From Streptomyces sp. NBC_01775 (lineage in GTDB: Bacteria > Actinomycetota > Actinomycetes > Streptomycetales > Streptomycetaceae), in assembly GCF_035917675.1 (NCBI RefSeq), contig NZ_CP109104.1, positions 1,240,001 through 1,304,000 on the forward strand: a stretch of 64,000 nt of DNA, written 5' to 3'. The notes beneath the pieces are model-generated. The model did no database searches. It was given only the letters and a program-made list of their open reading frames with translations, and was not told the DNA's origin. Below, one piece after another: positions 31,064-39,807 of this stretch. The first letter of the stretch is position 1. Each line of letters opens with the position of its first letter. The position numbers were made by a program, and so were the translations under genes.

Positions 31064-33118
31064 CTAGCGTGCGGGGCGTGAGGTGTCCCCGCCGGAGGCG
31101 GGGGACGGACCACCGGGGACCTCACCGCTGACGGCGGGGTCGGATCCCTCGGTGAGATCGGGGAGTTCGGGCAGGCCGGGCAGGCCCGGCGCTTCAAGCA
31201 GCCCCGGCATCTCGGCGGAGCGGGCCCCGCCGGGTGTGCCCGGGTCCCCCTCATCGGCCCCGCACGCTTCGTAGGCCAGGCTCGTGCCCCTGCGGAAGGC
31301 GGCCATCAGGCCCGGGTCGTGGCCCTCCTCGGCGACCGCCTCCGCGCGGGAGCCCAGGTAGGCGGGCGGGGGATCGCGCAGTTCGGGGACCAGATGTTCC
31401 TGGCGGCGGCGCTTGGGCAGCCGGGGGCGGCCGTTGCCGGGGCCCTCACCGGCGCTCTCCCAGGACCGCTGATCGCCGTGCGCGCTCGCCGCTCCCGTCT
31501 CCGGCTGCTCGCGGACATCCAGCCGGGGCAGCGGCTGGAGCCCCGGGTATCCGGAGGCGCGCTCCTCGCCGGCAGCCCCCTCCGGATCCGGCCGGGCGTG
31601 CGGGGCCTTGGCGCGGATCTGCGAGCGGGGCCGGGGGTCGGGCACGCTCGCGGCCGGGCGCGCGGGCACCGGATGTCCGTCGACCGGCTCCGGCTCGGCA
31701 GGCGGTGGGACCGACCCCTCACGGTCGGCGCCCGCCTGCGCGGGAACGGCGGTCGCGGCGCGCACCGGCGGGGCGCCGCTCGCGGACCGGGCACCGGCGT
31801 CGCCCGCCTTCCCGGCCTCCTCGCCGGTGTCCCCCAGCAGCCCCCTGGGCAGCACGAGCACGGCCTGGACGCCGCCGTAGATGTTGCTCTGGAGCTGTAC
31901 GACGACGCCGTGCCTGCGGGCGAGCGCCGAGACCACGAAGAGCCCGATGCGGCCGTCACGCAGCAGCTCGGGCACGTCGATCTGGCCGGGCTCGGAGAGC
32001 ACCGCGTTCATGTGGCTCTGCTCGGCCGGCGTCATGCCCAGGCCCCGGTCCTCGACCTCGATGGCGAGCCCGGCGGTGACGTGCTGGGCGCGCAGCAGCA
32101 CCTGGGTCTGGGGCGCGGAGAACACCGTGGCGTTCTCGATGAGTTCGGCGAGCAGGTGGATGACGTCCGCCACGGCGTGTCCGCGCAGCGTGCCCTCGAT
32201 GGGGGGCACGAGCTTGACCCTCGGATACTGTTCGACCTCCGCGATGGAGGAGCGCAGCACCTCCGTCATCGAGACGGGGCGGGTCCACTGGCGCCGCGAG
32301 ACGGCGCCGCCGAGCACGGCGAGGTTCTCCGCGTGGCGCCGGATGCGGGTGGCCAGGTGGTCGACGTGGAAGAGGCCCTTGAGCAGGTCCGGGTCCTCGA
32401 CCTCGTTCTCCAGCTCGTCCAGCAGCTCGATCTCCCGGTGCACCAGGGACTGGAGCCGGCGGGCGAGGTTGACGAAGACCTCGACCTTCTCCTCACTGCC
32501 GCTGTAGGTGCTGCGGATCAGCGCCGCCGCCTCGGCGACGGCGGTCTCGGCGCCGCGCTGGGCGAGTACGGCCTCGTAGGAGAGCAGGTCCAGCGCGTCT
32601 CCGACGGGCTCGCCCTCGGGGGCCGGGGTGCGCGGCCTGGGGCGCTCGCCGCGCTCCAGCGCGTGCAGCATCGACTCGAGTTCGGCCTGACCGCGCGCGG
32701 TGGAGCGGCGCAGCGCGGCGCAGCGCTCGACGGTGCCGTGCGCCTCGGAGGAGGCCAGCATGGCGGCGGTGACGATCACCGCGCAGACCAGCAGCAAGCT
32801 GCCCGCCAGCACTCCCCAGACGGGGGCGCCCACGGCTCCGGGCCCCGGCGTGCCCGTGGCGTCGATCCCGCCCCGGACCCGCATGACGTAGGCGACCACG
32901 GCGGCACCGGCGACCGCGATCAGCCCGGCGGGCAGCACCGCGAGCCGGACCAGGCGGCGGCGCACCGCCGCGTCGCCCGCGCTCTCGCGTGCGGGAGCCC
33001 TGCCGTGCCGCCGTCGCGCGCCGCCGGCGCCGGGAGGCCCGGACGGAGCGACGGCCGCGGGAGCGGTACCGGAGGTTCCCCTTCCTGTCTGCACCGTGCA
33101 GCTCGGAGGTTCAGGCAT
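31064..33118 (-). CDS. cvnA: CvnA sensor histidine kinase-like protein
   Basis: A 684-residue membrane protein with two membrane helices near residues 57-79 and 101-122, a coiled dimer region, and a histidine-kinase-like ATPase (N box AELIENATVFSAPQTQ near 340; DRGLGMT near 374). The C-terminal 230 residues are Pro/Gly/Ala-rich and probably unstructured. CvnA proteins lack a clear phosphorylated His and are thought to sense a signal and pass it to CvnB-D. The start at MPEPPSC has GAGGA upstream; the longer reading to 33235 is not needed. It heads the operon cvnABCD-GAF. Confidence 0.9.
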   Translation of the reverse strand: MPEPPSCTVQTGRGTSGTAPAAVAPSGPPGAGGARRRHGRAPARESAGDAAVRRRLVRLAVLPAGLIAVAGAAVVAYVMRVRGGIDATGTPGPGAVGAPVWGVLAGSLLLVCAVIVTAAMLASSEAHGTVERCAALRRSTARGQAELESMLHALERGERPRPRTPAPEGEPVGDALDLLSYEAVLAQRGAETAVAEAAALIRSTYSGSEEKVEVFVNLARRLQSLVHREIELLDELENEVEDPDLLKGLFHVDHLATRIRRHAENLAVLGGAVSRRQWTRPVSMTEVLRSSIAEVEQYPRVKLVPPIEGTLRGHAVADVIHLLAELIENATVFSAPQTQVLLRAQHVTAGLAIEVEDRGLGMTPAEQSHMNAVLSEPGQIDVPELLRDGRIGLFVVSALARRHGVVVQLQSNIYGGVQAVLVLPRGLLGDTGEEAGKAGDAGARSASGAPPVRAATAVPAQAGADREGSVPPPAEPEPVDGHPVPARPAASVPDPRPRSQIRAKAPHARPDPEGAAGEERASGYPGLQPLPRLDVREQPETGAASAHGDQRSWESAGEGPGNGRPRLPKRRRQEHLVPELRDPPPAYLGSRAEAVAEEGHDPGLMAAFRRGTSLAYEACGADEGDPGTPGGARSAEMPGLLEAPGLPGLPELPDLTEGSDPAVSGEVPGGPSPASGGDTSRPAR

Positions 33119-33312
33119 TGGGTCCTCGGTGGGAGTTGAGGGTGAGGGAGGTGTCTGAGCCGTCGCCACGCTAGCCCTCGCGATGACCCCTGCCCGGCAC
33201 AGACGGGGTATTCGCCACCCCTCGCCAGCTCCCAACGAGTGAAGATCTCAGGTTTCCGATTGACCCTTCGTACCCCTCCGAGCGCCCCAACTCCCCCGGT
33301 GGCGCCGGGATT

Positions 33313-34065
33313 TCAATATGCCCGCACCGTCACGTTGACCCGCCCGCGCAGCCCGAGCGCGGCGGGTGCCGTGCCCGGATCCGTGCGGGGCACACCGTGG
33401 TAGGCGAGCCTGCTGGGGCCGCCGAAGACAAAGGCGTCGCCACTGCGCAGCACCACGTCCCGCCAGGGCCTGCCGCGTCCCTGCGGGGTCCCGAACCGGA
33501 AGACGCAGTCGTCCCCCAGGCTGAAGGAGACGACCGGTTCGCCGGAGCGCTCGTCGCTGTCGCGGTGCATGCCCATGCGCGCCGAGGCACCGTAGAAGTT
33601 GACGAGTGCGATGTCGTACGGAGCGGCGCACGGCCTCTCCCCGTACGCCCCTGACCCGGACCCCGCTTCCACGACGGCCGAGGCGTCGTCCACGGCGGTG
33701 CGCGCCCACTCCCCCAGCCACTCCGGGAACGGCTTGACGGGCTCGCCCCCGCCGTCCACGACGGTCGGCGCGTAGCCGTAGGGGAACCGGTGGCGGTCAC
33801 AGGATTGCGGGGGTTCATTTACGGCCTGCCCGCAGTTCGGGCATCTGGCCACCGGGCCCCAATGCCGGCCGAGCGAGAACTGTTTGACCGACATCTCCTT
33901 ACCGCCTGCCAACCGCACAGTTCGCAGCCCAGCAGGCGGCTTCGCCCACTCCCGGCACGCCGCCAGCAGCTCGTGCTGCTCCTGCCCGGACAACCAGTCC
34001 GGCAGGTGCACCGCGCCAGGGGCGACCTCCTCCGTTTCGCGCGCGAACAGCTCACCCGTACTCAT
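33313..34065 (-). CDS. alkB: AlkB-family 2-oxoglutarate/Fe(II) dioxygenase with Cys/His insert
   Basis: A 250-residue AlkB-type DNA repair dioxygenase, which removes methyl lesions from bases. Iron ligands are H167 and D169 (MGMHRDSDE) and H223 (AYHGVPR), and the 2-oxoglutarate region is NVTVR at the C-terminus. Between LGRHWGP and PYGYAP, where relatives run straight on, there is an insert of about 23 residues with C75, C78, C89 and H92 (CPNC...CDRH), spaced like a zinc-binding site. The start at MSTGELFA is used; the upstream in-frame part is Arg-rich and unlike protein. It lies between the conservon and the SpoIIE-type phosphatase gene, all on the same strand. Confidence 0.87.
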   Translation of the reverse strand: MSTGELFARETEEVAPGAVHLPDWLSGQEQHELLAACREWAKPPAGLRTVRLAGGKEMSVKQFSLGRHWGPVARCPNCGQAVNEPPQSCDRHRFPYGYAPTVVDGGGEPVKPFPEWLGEWARTAVDDASAVVEAGSGSGAYGERPCAAPYDIALVNFYGASARMGMHRDSDERSGEPVVSFSLGDDCVFRFGTPQGRGRPWRDVVLRSGDAFVFGGPSRLAYHGVPRTDPGTAPAALGLRGRVNVTVRAY

Positions 34066-34154
34066 CCGCCGATTCTGCCGCAGGCGCCGGCCCCGGACAG
34101 GTCCGCGTCTGCCGCCCGGCTGGGACAGCACCACCTCATCGCTCCGCGCGGCCG

Positions 34155-36926
34155 TCACCAGGCCGGGTCGTCCCATTGGTCCAGCAGGTCGTCGACGCTT
34201 GCTCCGCCGGCGTCGGTCGCTGGGCCGTGGAGGAACTGTTCCGTCCAGATCACCTTGCCGCGGGCGATGTAGCGGGTGCCCCACCGTTGCGCGAACTGGG
34301 CGACGAGGAACAGCCCTCGCCCGCCTTCGTCGGTGGCCGCGGCCCGACGCAGGTGCGGCGAGGTGCTGCTGCCGTCGGCGACCTCGCAGATCAGGCTGTC
34401 GCGGTCGCGCAGCAGCCGCAGCCGGATCGGGCCGGTGCCGTAGCGGATGGCGTTGGTGACCAACTCGCTGATCACCAGCTCGGTGGTGGGAGCCACCTCT
34501 GCCAGTCCCCAGGCTTCCAGCCGGCGGGTTGCGTCCGCCCGGATCCTGGCGACGGCCGCGGGATCGCCGGGTACGTCCCAGTCCGCGACCTTGGAGGGGT
34601 CCAGCAGGCGGGTGCGGGCGACGAGCAGAGCGATGTCGTCACTCGGGCGGGCCGGAAGCAGGGCGTCGAAGACGGCCTGGCAGGTCTCCTCCGGGGTCCG
34701 GCCCGGGTGGGCCAAGGCGTCGCGCAACATCTCCTGGCCGGCGTCGATGTCCCGGTCCCGGTTCTCGATCAGGCCGTCGGTGTACAGCACCAGCCGGGAG
34801 TCCTCGGGCAAGGTGAGCTCAGCGGTCTCGAAGGGCAGGCCACCGCCCAGGCCCAGCGGCGGCGAGACCGGCACGTGGAGGAACTCCACCGTGCCGTCGG
34901 AGTGCACCAGGGCGGGCTCCGGATGCCCGGACCGGGCCAGCGAGCACGCCCCGGAGACCGGGTCGTAGACCGCGTAGAGGCACGTGGCTCCCGTGACGCC
35001 CTCGCCGTCGCTTTCGGGGCTCTCCTGGCTGTCGATGCGGGTGACCTGTTCGTCCAGGTGCCCGAGCAGCTCGTCCGGGGGCAGGTCCAGTGCGGAGAAG
35101 TTGTGTACCGCGGTGCGCAGCTGGCCCATGGTGGCCGCGGCGTGGAGGCCGTGGCCGACCACGTCGCCGACCACCAGCGCGACCCGTGCGCCGGGCAGCG
35201 GGATGACGTCGAACCAGTCGCCGCCCACCCCTTCCCTGGCCGGCAGGTAGCGGTGGGCGACTTCGACGGCTGACTGGTCGGGCAGGGAGCGGGGCAGCAG
35301 GCTGCGTTGGAGCGTCTCGGCCAGGGCGCGCTCGCGGGTGTAGCGGCGCGCGTTGTCGATGGCCACCGCGGCCCGGGCGGCGAGTTCCTCGGCGAAGGCC
35401 AGGTCCTCCTCCTCGAAGGGGTCTTTCTCCGAGCGCCAGAAGCTGGCGATCCCCAGCACCACACCGCGGGCCTGTAGCGGCACGGTGATCAAAGAGTGGA
35501 AGCCCTGGTCCAGCAGATGCTGGGCGTGTTCGGGATCCTGGGCCTTCCAACCGTCGGAGGTGACCAGGTCGGCTTCGAGGACCGCGCGGCCACGCGCGGA
35601 GCCGACGGCCATGGGCGTGGTGGGGGCGAAGCTGATCAGTTTTCCCACGGGGTAGAGAGATCGGGCACTTTCGCCGCCGTGAACCGCCGCGCGGCGCATC
35701 TCGGGGCTGGGCCCGGCCGGCTCCTCACCCCGCAGGACCGGGTCCAGCAGGTCGACCGTGGCGGCGTCGGTGAACCGGGGGACCGCCACCTCGGCCAGCT
35801 CCTGGGCGGTGCGCGCCACATCCAGCGTCGTACCGATCCGCACCCCCGCCTCGTACAGCAGCCACAGTCGCTCCCGGGCCACCTCCGCCCGGCCCGTCAG
35901 CGCCCGCAGTTCTGTCGTGTCGCGCAGCGTTGCCACGCTGCCGGCCGGCCCGCCGCCGGGGTCGACCGGTCGCATGTTGACCGCCAGCAGCCGGTCGCCG
36001 GCCAGGTGCACCTCGTCGGTGACCGCCCGGCCCGAGACCAGCAGCTCGGCTGTGCCCGCTTCCAGGTCCAGATCTGTGACGCGGCGTTCCTCGGCGTCCG
36101 CGGGCAGATCCAGCAGTCGCCGCGACTCGTCGTTGGCCAGCAGCAGCCGCCCGTCACCACCAATGATCAAGACCCCCTCCCGCACCGCGTGCAGAACCGC
36201 GTCGTGGTGTTCGTACATCCGGGTCATCTCGGATGGATCCAGGCCGCGGGTCTGCCGTCGCAGCCGCCAGGAGACCAACGCCGTCCCACCCGCCGCCACG
36301 GCCAGCGCGCCGCCGGCGATGCCGAGCAGGTTCGGCAACTGCCCCTCCACCACGTCGTTCACGCTGCTGACCGTGACTCCGACCGAGACGAAGCCGACGA
36401 TCGTCTTGCCGCCGGTGTCGTAGACCGGGACCGTCGTGTCCACGGCGAGGCCCAGGCTGCCCTCGAAGGTCTGGGTGAAAGGCTTGTCGGCAGCCGCGTT
36501 CTTGCGAATGGCGTAGACGTGCTTCCCGATCAGCTTCGGGTCGGGATGGGTCCAGCGGAAGCCCTGCGGATCGAACGCGACGATGTAGTCGACCCCGGTG
36601 TCCTTCCGGGCCTCCTCCGCGCGGGGCTGAAGCAGCGAAGTGGGGTCGTGGGACTTCATGGCGTCCAGCGTCCCTGGGGCGTGCGCGAAGGTCTGGGCGA
36701 CTCCCATCGACAGCTTCCGGGCCTCGGCGATGGTCGAGTGCCGGGCCTGCAACACCAGGGTGACCCCCGCTACCGCGGCGAACAGCACCATGATCACCAG
36801 TTGCAGCAGGAACACCTGGCCCGCCACGCTGCGCGGCCTCAGCAAGGAGCGCAAACGCCGCCCCGGCGACCGCCTGGCAGACTCCCGGAATCGACCGAAG
36901 TACTTGTCCATACCCTTATTTCTCAT
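34155..36926 (-). CDS. Membrane sensor SpoIIE-type phosphatase with PAS, GAF and anti-sigma ATPase domains
   Basis: A 923-residue protein that joins a full partner-switching output to a sensor. Membrane helix 1 is at about residues 33-60, an extracytoplasmic Cache-type sensor at 60-190 and membrane helix 2 at about 193-220. A PAS domain follows (235-340), then GAF (350-520). The PP2C/SpoIIE phosphatase (545-765) has metal ligands in VGGDWFDV, VGDVVGHG and SDDIALL. The C-terminal HATPase (790-905) has ELVTNAIRYG and DEGGRGLFLVAQFAQRWG. It probably dephosphorylates, and its own kinase-like domain phosphorylates, anti-anti-sigma factors. The start could also be the ATG at 36911, which has AAGGG but very close. 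Confidence 0.9.
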   Translation of the reverse strand: MRNKGMDKYFGRFRESARRSPGRRLRSLLRPRSVAGQVFLLQLVIMVLFAAVAGVTLVLQARHSTIAEARKLSMGVAQTFAHAPGTLDAMKSHDPTSLLQPRAEEARKDTGVDYIVAFDPQGFRWTHPDPKLIGKHVYAIRKNAAADKPFTQTFEGSLGLAVDTTVPVYDTGGKTIVGFVSVGVTVSSVNDVVEGQLPNLLGIAGGALAVAAGGTALVSWRLRRQTRGLDPSEMTRMYEHHDAVLHAVREGVLIIGGDGRLLLANDESRRLLDLPADAEERRVTDLDLEAGTAELLVSGRAVTDEVHLAGDRLLAVNMRPVDPGGGPAGSVATLRDTTELRALTGRAEVARERLWLLYEAGVRIGTTLDVARTAQELAEVAVPRFTDAATVDLLDPVLRGEEPAGPSPEMRRAAVHGGESARSLYPVGKLISFAPTTPMAVGSARGRAVLEADLVTSDGWKAQDPEHAQHLLDQGFHSLITVPLQARGVVLGIASFWRSEKDPFEEEDLAFAEELAARAAVAIDNARRYTRERALAETLQRSLLPRSLPDQSAVEVAHRYLPAREGVGGDWFDVIPLPGARVALVVGDVVGHGLHAAATMGQLRTAVHNFSALDLPPDELLGHLDEQVTRIDSQESPESDGEGVTGATCLYAVYDPVSGACSLARSGHPEPALVHSDGTVEFLHVPVSPPLGLGGGLPFETAELTLPEDSRLVLYTDGLIENRDRDIDAGQEMLRDALAHPGRTPEETCQAVFDALLPARPSDDIALLVARTRLLDPSKVADWDVPGDPAAVARIRADATRRLEAWGLAEVAPTTELVISELVTNAIRYGTGPIRLRLLRDRDSLICEVADGSSTSPHLRRAAATDEGGRGLFLVAQFAQRWGTRYIARGKVIWTEQFLHGPATDAGGASVDDLLDQWDDPAW

Positions 36927-37018
36927 ATGTTGTCAATTGCGAGATTGCTCCGGAACTCTCATCGAGCCCGGCGGCGAGGAGAGCTTCGGGGACCGCCGCT
37001 TGAGGCAGCGCATCGGAC

Positions 37019-38122
37019 TCAGGCGCGCATCCACTTTCGCCAGCGCTTGGTCACGGTGTCCTTGTTCTTGAGCCACCACTCCACGTCCAGGTCGAAGCTG
37101 GACGCCAGGTGCCCGGGAGTGCTGGCCAGATTCGTGGCGTCGTTCTCCGACAGGTTCGTGTAGGCGATGGGCACGACGGGGCCCTGGGGGTAGATCTTGG
37201 CGGTGTTGGCCTGCACCTCGGGCCGCAGGGCGAAGTCGATGAGCCGGTAGGCGGCGTCGGGGTTCTCGGCGCCCTTGGGGATTCCGTAGCCGTTGCTCTG
37301 CCTGCGGGCGCCGTTCCACTGGTAGGCGAGTGGGGCGCCACGCTGGATCAGATCCTGGAGGCGGCCGTTCCAGACGCTGGAGGCCACGACCTCCTTGCGG
37401 TCCAGCAGTTCCCCCGGCACAGCGCCGTCCTCCCAGAACGTCCGCACGGAGCCCTTGATCTCGTCGAGGGCCTTGAAGGCGCGGTCGACATCGAGGGGGT
37501 ACAGCTTGTGGAGCGGCACGCCGTCGGCGAGCAGGGCGAACTCCAGCTCCGGAAAGTCCACCGATCCTTGCAGCGCACGGCTGCCCCGGAACGCCTTGGT
37601 GTCCCAGAAGTCCGCCCAGGTCTCGGGCTTCTTCCCGCCGAACGCGTCGGTGCGGTACGCCATGACGCTCGCCCAGTAGTTCTTGCCGAGGCCGTAGGAG
37701 GTGAGCAGGGACTCGGCGATGCCCGCGTCCTTGGCGTGCTTCAGCCGGTCGTAGTCCAGCTCCTCAATGGCATCCTCCTGATGGAAGCGCGCCAGGTCGG
37801 CCATGTTGGTGTCCATGACGTCGAAGCGCGGGCGGCCCTTCTTGATCTGGGCGAGCATCTCCTCGTAAAGGGGGTTCACCACTTTGATCCGGATGCCGGT
37901 CTCTTTGGTGAACGGGTCGTAGACGGCCTTCCGGTTCGCTGCGCCGTAGGTGCCGCCGGCGTCGCGGACGACGAGCGTCTTGCTGCCCTTGGCCCCCTTC
38001 GTGCCGGTGCTGTCGCGGTCGGCGCCGGTCTCGCACGCGGTGAGCGAAGTGGTGGCGACGCCTGCCGCGATTCCACCGACTCGGCGCAGGAGCGCCCTGC
38101 GGTCGATCCCGACGTCTCTCAC
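37019..38122 (-). CDS. PotD-like substrate-binding lipoprotein (copy 1)
   Basis: A 367-residue extracellular binding protein of the polyamine (spermidine/putrescine) class. The N-terminus DRRALLRRVGGIAAGVATTS leads to LTAC, a combined Tat-like and lipoprotein signal. The mature part has SKTLVVRDAGGTYG, the KETGIRIKVV strand and the GIPKGAENPDAAYRLIDFAL region usual in PotD relatives. It is a close paralogue of the protein at 48286. GTG has GGGAGG six bases upstream. It lies downstream of a strong terminator hairpin (38434-38473), so it has its own promoter, yet it probably feeds the single PotABC-like transporter at 45341-48293. Confidence 0.88.
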   Translation of the reverse strand: MRDVGIDRRALLRRVGGIAAGVATTSLTACETGADRDSTGTKGAKGSKTLVVRDAGGTYGAANRKAVYDPFTKETGIRIKVVNPLYEEMLAQIKKGRPRFDVMDTNMADLARFHQEDAIEELDYDRLKHAKDAGIAESLLTSYGLGKNYWASVMAYRTDAFGGKKPETWADFWDTKAFRGSRALQGSVDFPELEFALLADGVPLHKLYPLDVDRAFKALDEIKGSVRTFWEDGAVPGELLDRKEVVASSVWNGRLQDLIQRGAPLAYQWNGARRQSNGYGIPKGAENPDAAYRLIDFALRPEVQANTAKIYPQGPVVPIAYTNLSENDATNLASTPGHLASSFDLDVEWWLKNKDTVTKRWRKWMRA

Positions 38123-38236
38123 CGTCGGCCTCCCGCGATGCCGGCCCGCGACAGCCAGGTCGGTGCGGCGTCAACGCGCTCGCGATTCGACATCACCATG
38201 GGAACTCCTCCTCCTGCGCGAAACCCCAGCCAAGGA

Positions 38237-38264
38237 CTTAGCAGGACATATCATGCCTTAGCAG
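38237..38264. promoter_or_regulatory. Direct repeats CTTAGCAG 20 bp apart
   Basis: CTTAGCAG at 38237-38244 and again at 38257-38264, with AT-rich ACATATCATG between, about 115-142 bp upstream of the binding-protein start. A 20-bp period puts both on one face of the helix, as expected for an activator or repressor site. Confidence 0.4.
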
Positions 38265-38312
38265 ACGGAACATGGAGGGAGACCGCAACTGTTCGGTGCG
38301 GAGCCTGGCGAT

Positions 38313-38341
38313 GGCCCATCCCCACGGGTGCGGGGAGTGGC
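38313..38341. repeat. Solitary type I-E CRISPR-repeat-like sequence
   Basis: Read on the minus strand it runs CACTCCCCGCACCCGTGGGG then ATGGGCC. This is the layout of Streptomyces type I-E CRISPR repeats (CTCCCCGC, a short loop, GCGGGGAT, then GG-CC). No second copy is found about 61 bp to either side and no cas gene is present, so it is not an array. Confidence 0.35.
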
Positions 38342-38433
38342 GTCCGGGGGGCCGGCTGAAGTGCGGTGCCGTCCGGAGGACTTCGCGGCGGATGTGTCCG
38401 AGCCGTGCGCGCGGGCGGATCCGCCGCACGCAT

Positions 38434-38473
38434 GCCGGGGGCCCTCCGCCCGGCATGGCGGAGGACCCCCGGC
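38434..38473 (-). terminator. Strong stem-loop ending the catabolic operon
   Basis: Arms 38434-38450 and 38457-38473 pair at 16 of 17 positions with a CGGCAT loop. It starts 21 bp beyond the stop of the FAD oxidoreductase gene, so it should end the long minus-strand operon that begins near 51670. Confidence 0.75.
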
Positions 38474-38494
38474 AGTGCCGGTCCCGGCACCCGC

Positions 38495-39778
38495 TCAGCG
38501 CAGCCGGTCCTTGGCCTTGTAGTACGCCCCGCCGAACGGCAGGAACCACGCGGTGCCGTTGTAGAAGGGGACAGGGACCTTCGGGAAGCCGAGGCCGCGC
38601 AGCGGGTTCGCATCCGGCTTGCCGTCCATCATCTCGGCGACCGCGCGGCCCATGTAGGTGGCCATCTGGACGCCGTGGCCGCAGTAGCCCATGGAGTAGT
38701 ACAGGCCGCCCGCCTCGCCCGCGTGCGGGAGGCGGTCCCAGGAGAAGCCGACCATGCCGCCCCAGACGTAGTCGATCCGCACGTCGGCCAGCTGCGGGAA
38801 GATCTCCGTCATCTCCCGCTTCAGGATGGCGCCGCTCTTGACGTCGGAGGCGGGGTTGGACGGGGCGAAGCGGGCCCTGCCGCCGAAGGCGAGGCGGTTG
38901 TCCGGGGTGAGACGGACGTAGTGGCCGATGTTCTTGGAGTCGACCACCAGCCGGGCGTTCGGGATGAGTTCGCGGGCGCGCTCCTCCCCCAGCGGTTCGG
39001 TGACGATGATGAAGCTGCCGACGTTGATCAGCCGCTTGCGGAACCACGGCATCGCCTTGTCGGTGTAGGCGTCGGTGGCGGCCATGACCTGCTTGGCACG
39101 GATGGTGCCGTGCAGGGTCTCGACCAGGAAGCCGCCGCCGGGAAGGCGGGTGAGGCCGGTGGCGGCATTGCGTTCGTGGATCTCGGCGCCGGCCCGCTCG
39201 GCGGCCTCGGCGAGACCGTGGACGTACTTGCCCACGTGCAGGGCGGCGCTGAGCGGGTCGAGCAGAGCACCGTGGTAGTACCCCGAACTCAGTTCCGACT
39301 TCAGCTCACCGCGGGTCAGGAGCCTGGTCTCGTGCCCGAAGTTCTCCGCCAGGTCGCGCTGGGTGGCCCGCATCGACTCGAAGTGCTGCGGTTTGAAGGC
39401 GACACCGAGGCGGCCTGCACGGTGGAAGTCGCAGTCGATCTGCTCCTTCTGCGTCAGCTCCTCGACGACGTCGACCGCCTCACGGAACGCGTCGTACAGC
39501 TCGCGGGCGCGCTCTTGACCGAAGCGCCTGCGGGCCTCGCCGACACCGATGGTGATGCCCTGGGTGCACATACTGCCGTTGCGCCCCGAGGCGCCCGAGC
39601 CGACCTTGTCCTTCTCGACAAGGACGACCCGAGCGCCCCTGCGGGCGGCGTGGTAGGCGGTGGACAGGCCGGTGAGGCCGCCGCCGACGACCACGACGTC
39701 CGCCTCGTCGGGCAGGGCGTTTCCGGAGCGGTCGGGCAGGGCGGGAGCGGTGTCGAGCCAGTAGGGGATCTGTTTCAT
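38495..39778 (-). CDS. FAD-dependent amine oxidase (DadA/PuuB-like)
   Basis: A 427-residue DAO-family flavoenzyme resembling gamma-glutamylputrescine oxidase and D-amino acid dehydrogenase. FAD-binding is VVVVGGGLTGLSTAYHAARR near residue 28, followed by GSGASGRNGSM (near 61) and the C-terminal WGGMVGFSWDRLPHAG and YSMGYCGHGVQMATYMG segments. It should oxidise a C-N bond of an amine to an imine, giving aldehyde and free amine. ATG at 39778 starts the recognised domain; the 42-codon extension upstream lacks sense. It is the last gene of the catabolic operon before the terminator. No gamma-glutamyl ligase is nearby, so a PuuB-type substrate is not supported. Confidence 0.87.
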   Translation of the reverse strand: MKQIPYWLDTAPALPDRSGNALPDEADVVVVGGGLTGLSTAYHAARRGARVVLVEKDKVGSGASGRNGSMCTQGITIGVGEARRRFGQERARELYDAFREAVDVVEELTQKEQIDCDFHRAGRLGVAFKPQHFESMRATQRDLAENFGHETRLLTRGELKSELSSGYYHGALLDPLSAALHVGKYVHGLAEAAERAGAEIHERNAATGLTRLPGGGFLVETLHGTIRAKQVMAATDAYTDKAMPWFRKRLINVGSFIIVTEPLGEERARELIPNARLVVDSKNIGHYVRLTPDNRLAFGGRARFAPSNPASDVKSGAILKREMTEIFPQLADVRIDYVWGGMVGFSWDRLPHAGEAGGLYYSMGYCGHGVQMATYMGRAVAEMMDGKPDANPLRGLGFPKVPVPFYNGTAWFLPFGGAYYKAKDRLR

Positions 39779-39807
39779 GGCGTGCGTCCTCACATCCGTC
39801 CGGAAGT

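Larger units (their letters stand above)
38123..38494. other. Intergenic region with repeats, CRISPR-like singleton and terminator
   Basis: These 372 bp between the FAD oxidoreductase gene and the binding-protein gene (both minus) hold no credible gene. They contain a pair of 8-bp direct repeats (38237-38264), a single CRISPR-repeat-like sequence (38313-38341) and a 17-bp-stem terminator hairpin (38434-38473). Confidence 0.6.

Noticed and set aside
38252..38400. CRISPR array
   Set aside because: Only one repeat-like unit; no copies at the expected distance of about 61 bp and no cas genes.
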